DNA of 8,916 bases from an uncultured Flavobacterium sp. (GTDB taxonomy: Bacteria; Bacteroidota; Bacteroidia; Flavobacteriales; Flavobacteriaceae). The notes under the pieces were generated by a model that did not search any database, had not been told where the DNA came from, and saw nothing but the letters and a program-made list of their open reading frames with translations. The stretch covers positions 1 to 8,916 of the forward strand of contig CAMFLD010000090.1 in assembly GCA_945957245.1 (NCBI GenBank). The letters are read 5' to 3'. Both the position numbers and the translations under genes were made by a program. Shown piece after piece: positions 6,587 to 8,916 of this stretch. How positions within the stretch are numbered: the first letter of the stretch is position 1; each line of letters begins with the position of its first letter.

Positions 6587-7825
6587 ATGATTTTAGAAAT
6601 GAAAGTCCCGTCACCGGGAGAATCGATTAAAGAAGTTGAAATCGCTACTTGGTTAGTAAAAGACGGCGATTATGTAGAAAAAGACCAGGCCATTGCTGAG
6701 GTTGATTCTGATAAAGCTACATTAGAATTACCAGCGGAAGCAAGCGGAATCATTACCCTAAAAGCAGAAGAAGGCGATGCAGTTGCCGTTGGTGCAGTAG
6801 TTTGTTTAATCGATACTTCTGCAGCTAAACCAGACGGTACAGCTCCGGCAAAAGAAGAAGCTAAGCCTGCTACGGAAGCTCCTAAAGCAGAAGCTCCTAA
6901 AAAAGAAGAACCTAAAGCTGCTCCGGCTCCTGTTGCTGCACCATCGTATGCCGCTCAGACGCCATCACCGGCAGCTAAGAAAATATTAGATGAGAAAAGC
7001 ATCCAGCCATCCGAAGTAGTGGGAACAGGCAAAGGCGGAAGAATCACCAAAGAAGACGCCGTAAATGCAGTACCTTCTATGGGAACGCCAACAGGCGGAA
7101 GCCGTGGCTCTGAAAGAACCAAACTTTCTATGTTGCGCCGCAAGGTTGCAGAAAGATTAGTAGCTGCAAAAAACGAAACTGCAATGCTTACTACTTTCAA
7201 TGAAGTAGATATGACCGAAATCTATGCATTACGTGAGCAGTTCAAAGAAGAATTCAAAACCAAACACGGTTTAGGATTAGGCTTCATGTCATTCTTTACT
7301 AAGGCTGTTACCAGAGCATTACAATTATATCCTGATGTAAATTCCATGATTGATGGGCAGGAGAAGATATCGTATGATTTCTGTGATATTTCAGTAGCCG
7401 TATCAGGACCAAAAGGATTGATGGTTCCGGTAATGAGAAATGCAGAATTGTTATCGTTCCGTGGTGTGGAAGCCGAAATCAAACGTTTGGCTTTACGTGC
7501 CCGTGACGGACAGATTACTGTAGATGAAATGACTGGAGGAACCTTTACTATTTCTAACGGAGGAGTTTTTGGAAGTATGTTGAGTACTCCAATTATCAAT
7601 CCGCCACAATCCGGTATTTTAGGGATGCATAACGTTGTGGAAAGAGCAATTGTTAAAAACGGCCAAATCGTTATCGCACCGGTAATGTTTGTAGCCTTAT
7701 CATACGACCACCGAATCATTGATGGACGCGAGTCTGTTGGATTCCTGGTTGCAGTAAAAGAAGCACTGGAAAATCCGGTAGCTATCTTAATGGATAACAA
7801 CCCGAGAAAAGCTTTAGAGCTATAA
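6587..7825 (+). CDS. sucB: Dihydrolipoyllysine-residue succinyltransferase (2-oxoglutarate dehydrogenase E2)
   Basis: E2 forms the core of the 2-oxoglutarate dehydrogenase complex and transfers the succinyl group from its lipoyl arm to CoA, giving succinyl-CoA. The 412 residues show the standard order: one lipoyl domain (1-76) with the lipoylation site in EVDSDKATLELPAE (K43), an Ala/Pro/Lys/Glu-rich flexible linker (about 79-123, with repeats of the type EAPKAEAPKKEEPK), a peripheral-subunit binding domain (about 126-162, SPAAKKILDEKSI ... GTGKGGRITKEDAV), and the trimeric acyltransferase catalytic domain (about 178-412). The active-site motif is SYDHRIIDGRES with H375 and D379. The ATG at 6587 starts directly at the lipoyl domain. 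It lies 135 bases after sucA, so the two are probably cotranscribed, and it ends at a strong terminator at 7865-7902. A SucB rather than AceF or BCKDH E2 identity rests on the single lipoyl domain, sequence style and pairing with sucA. Confidence 0.97.
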   Translation: MILEMKVPSPGESIKEVEIATWLVKDGDYVEKDQAIAEVDSDKATLELPAEASGIITLKAEEGDAVAVGAVVCLIDTSAAKPDGTAPAKEEAKPATEAPKAEAPKKEEPKAAPAPVAAPSYAAQTPSPAAKKILDEKSIQPSEVVGTGKGGRITKEDAVNAVPSMGTPTGGSRGSERTKLSMLRRKVAERLVAAKNETAMLTTFNEVDMTEIYALREQFKEEFKTKHGLGLGFMSFFTKAVTRALQLYPDVNSMIDGQEKISYDFCDISVAVSGPKGLMVPVMRNAELLSFRGVEAEIKRLALRARDGQITVDEMTGGTFTISNGGVFGSMLSTPIINPPQSGILGMHNVVERAIVKNGQIVIAPVMFVALSYDHRIIDGRESVGFLVAVKEALENPVAILMDNNPRKALEL

Positions 7826-7864
7826 GGGTTTTCCGTTCCGCCGATGCGGACGCCTCTATATTTG

Positions 7865-7902
7865 ATCCCGCTTAGTTTTGCTAAGCGGGATTTTTTTATT
7901 TT
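7865..7902 (+). terminator. Intrinsic terminator of sucB
   Basis: ATCCCGCTTAG (7865-7875) and CTAAGCGGGAT (7881-7891) form a perfect 11-base-pair stem with a TTTTG loop, followed at once by a T-rich tract (7891-7902). This is a strong rho-independent terminator for plus-strand transcription from sucB. On the minus strand the same stem lies just after the stop codon of the convergent lipoprotein gene, but there it is followed by CAAATATAG, so it would be weak in that direction. Confidence 0.92.
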
Positions 7903-8893
7903 AAGGAAGAGCATTAATGGCTGCTACCATTTGATCCTGTGTTCCGATTGTAGTTTCAGATAAACTAAAATTATAAATAGCGCCTGCTGTTATGGTAGCC
8001 TGTTTTATAGCATAGCGCCACTGCCCGTTTGACTCTGAGGCGAAAATGATGTGGCAGGTAAGTCCAATTGGAATCTGACCATAATGTTCTGTAAATAACC
8101 CTGTATCTGAATCATATTTGTCTAGTTTTGCTAAAGCATTTCCGTTACCGTCATAATGGAGGTAGATGTCGCAATTTTGATTATTATATCCGGCAGGAAC
8201 TGAGGCAAGGATAGTGGTTTTTGGTCTGGGGTCACTATAAAAGCAATCTACATTTGTCCAGCCAAAATGATTTAAATAAGCAAAATAACTTACGTTTTCT
8301 ACGGGATTTCCTTGACCATTATTTAAAAAAACACCGTTAGGAGCTGTCAAATCAGGTGTTGCAGGTACCCATACACTATCCTGTTCTGCGAAATTCCATA
8401 AAGTCATGTCTGGGTTTCCATTCCCTGTGCTATCTGTTAAGGTAGTTGGTATTCCTAATGAAATGGAACCATTCAAATCTAACTGCTGTCCATTTTGAGT
8501 GGCACTGATATAGAATTCGCCTCCGGAAAGCAGCATCGCCCGTTTTCCATCGGGCATTTTTCCCATAGTATGTTTGCCTGTCGCCGCCATACCACCACCA
8601 TCAAAAAGCTCTATATATTCTATTTTAATCTGACCAGAGGTGATTGGGTAGCCATTTAAGCTTAAGGCAGTCGTAGCAAGGTCAATCGTGACACCTTTTG
8701 AAGAGGTAAAGTGGGCATAGCCATCCTGGGCGTTGAAATAGAAATGTTGGGTAGATGATGTTATAGCCTGTTGTTTTATGTTGCTGTAACTACTGGCGTT
8801 TGGTATTGAGGTCGTATTTTCGCCCGAACAGCTGTAAAGCATTAATGCGAGTATGCCAATTGGGGCTGACAAGGAATAAATGATTTTTTTCAT
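7901..8893 (-). CDS. Predicted lipoprotein of unknown function
   Basis: The 330-residue protein starts MKKIIYSLSAPIGILALMLYSC: a basic N-terminus, hydrophobic core and a lipobox-like LYSC with Cys22 as the likely lipidated residue (Tyr at -2 is unusual for a strict lipobox but seen in Bacteroidota). After a Ser/Thr/Asn-rich linker (23-50) comes a beta-rich region. The part SGQIKIEYIELFDGGGMAATGKHTMG (86-111) with LLSGGEFYISATQNGQQLDL (121-140) recalls a common Bacteroidota surface-protein pattern in which a P/I-x-G-x-V strand precedes a 'GGEFYI-ATQNGQ-L' block. Next is a low-complexity DSTGNGNPDMTLWNF stretch, then LNHFGWTNVDCFYSDPRPKT (208-227). No catalytic motif is recognised. It is likely anchored in the outer membrane or periplasm. 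The lysine-poor, acid-poor start of the mature protein (CSGEN) is not a clear surface-export signal. The promoter lies beyond the right edge. Not a member of the sucAB unit, being convergent to it. Confidence 0.88.
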   Translation of the reverse strand: MKKIIYSLSAPIGILALMLYSCSGENTTSIPNASSYSNIKQQAITSSTQHFYFNAQDGYAHFTSSKGVTIDLATTALSLNGYPITSGQIKIEYIELFDGGGMAATGKHTMGKMPDGKRAMLLSGGEFYISATQNGQQLDLNGSISLGIPTTLTDSTGNGNPDMTLWNFAEQDSVWVPATPDLTAPNGVFLNNGQGNPVENVSYFAYLNHFGWTNVDCFYSDPRPKTTILASVPAGYNNQNCDIYLHYDGNGNALAKLDKYDSDTGLFTEHYGQIPIGLTCHIIFASESNGQWRYAIKQATITAGAIYNFSLSETTIGTQDQMVAAINALP

Positions 8894-8916
8894 GGTGTTT
8901 TGTTTAGGTTTTACAA

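Noticed and set aside
7222..7914. A 230-codon open frame on the minus strand across sucB
   Set aside because: It is antisense to the conserved catalytic domain of sucB, runs through the sucB terminator, and its product shows no recognisable domain.
8540..8566. GCCCG...CGGGC hairpin followed by ATTTTT inside the lipoprotein gene
   Set aside because: It falls in codons for KMPDGKRAM of the minus-strand gene and reads as a terminator only on the opposite strand; most likely a coding coincidence.
1..8916. Mobile element, CRISPR, defence or biosynthetic cluster
   Set aside because: No transposase, integrase, spaced repeats, toxin-antitoxin pair or modular enzyme is present; the genes are core metabolism, efflux and envelope proteins with uniform codon use.

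Overview
The window looks like a chromosomal segment of a member of the Flavobacteriaceae (Bacteroidota), probably Flavobacterium or a close relative. The evidence is the AT-rich intergenic DNA, the near absence of Shine-Dalgarno sequences, promoter elements of the Bacteroidota type (TTTG, about 19 bases, then TAnnTTTG), and the protein families seen. It carries eight protein genes. Seven are complete and one runs off the left edge. I see no tRNA, rRNA, CRISPR array, insertion sequence or phage gene.

Left part (1-1683): a minus-strand efflux operon. A TetR-type regulator comes first, followed 10 bases later by a TolC-type outer membrane channel that is cut by the window edge. The promoter in front of tetR overlaps a perfect 8+8 inverted repeat, which fits autorepression of the regulator and the pump. 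Divergent from it, a plus-strand promoter drives a trans-polyprenyl diphosphate synthase (1684-2658). The synthase overlaps by 8 bases a small conserved-looking protein of unknown function (2651-3007).

Middle (3004-7825): a small predicted outer-membrane beta-barrel protein on the minus strand converges on the unknown gene, with the two stop codons overlapping in one TTAA. It diverges from sucA. sucA (2-oxoglutarate dehydrogenase E1) and sucB (E2, dihydrolipoyl succinyltransferase) lie in tandem with a 135-base spacer that contains a perfect hairpin. Together they make two of the three subunits of the 2-oxoglutarate dehydrogenase complex of the TCA cycle; E3 (lipoamide dehydrogenase) is not in the window. 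A strong intrinsic terminator closes sucB.

Right part (7901-8893): a minus-strand predicted lipoprotein of unknown function converges on sucB, and its stop codon touches the T-tract of the sucB terminator.

Most of this is ordinary core genome. I found no convincing new multi-gene system. The points most worth a second look are the tetR operator/promoter overlap, the translationally coupled unknown gene after the prenyl synthase, the barrel protein between it and sucA, the hairpin in the sucA-sucB spacer, and GC-rich inserts in three otherwise AT-rich intergenic spaces.
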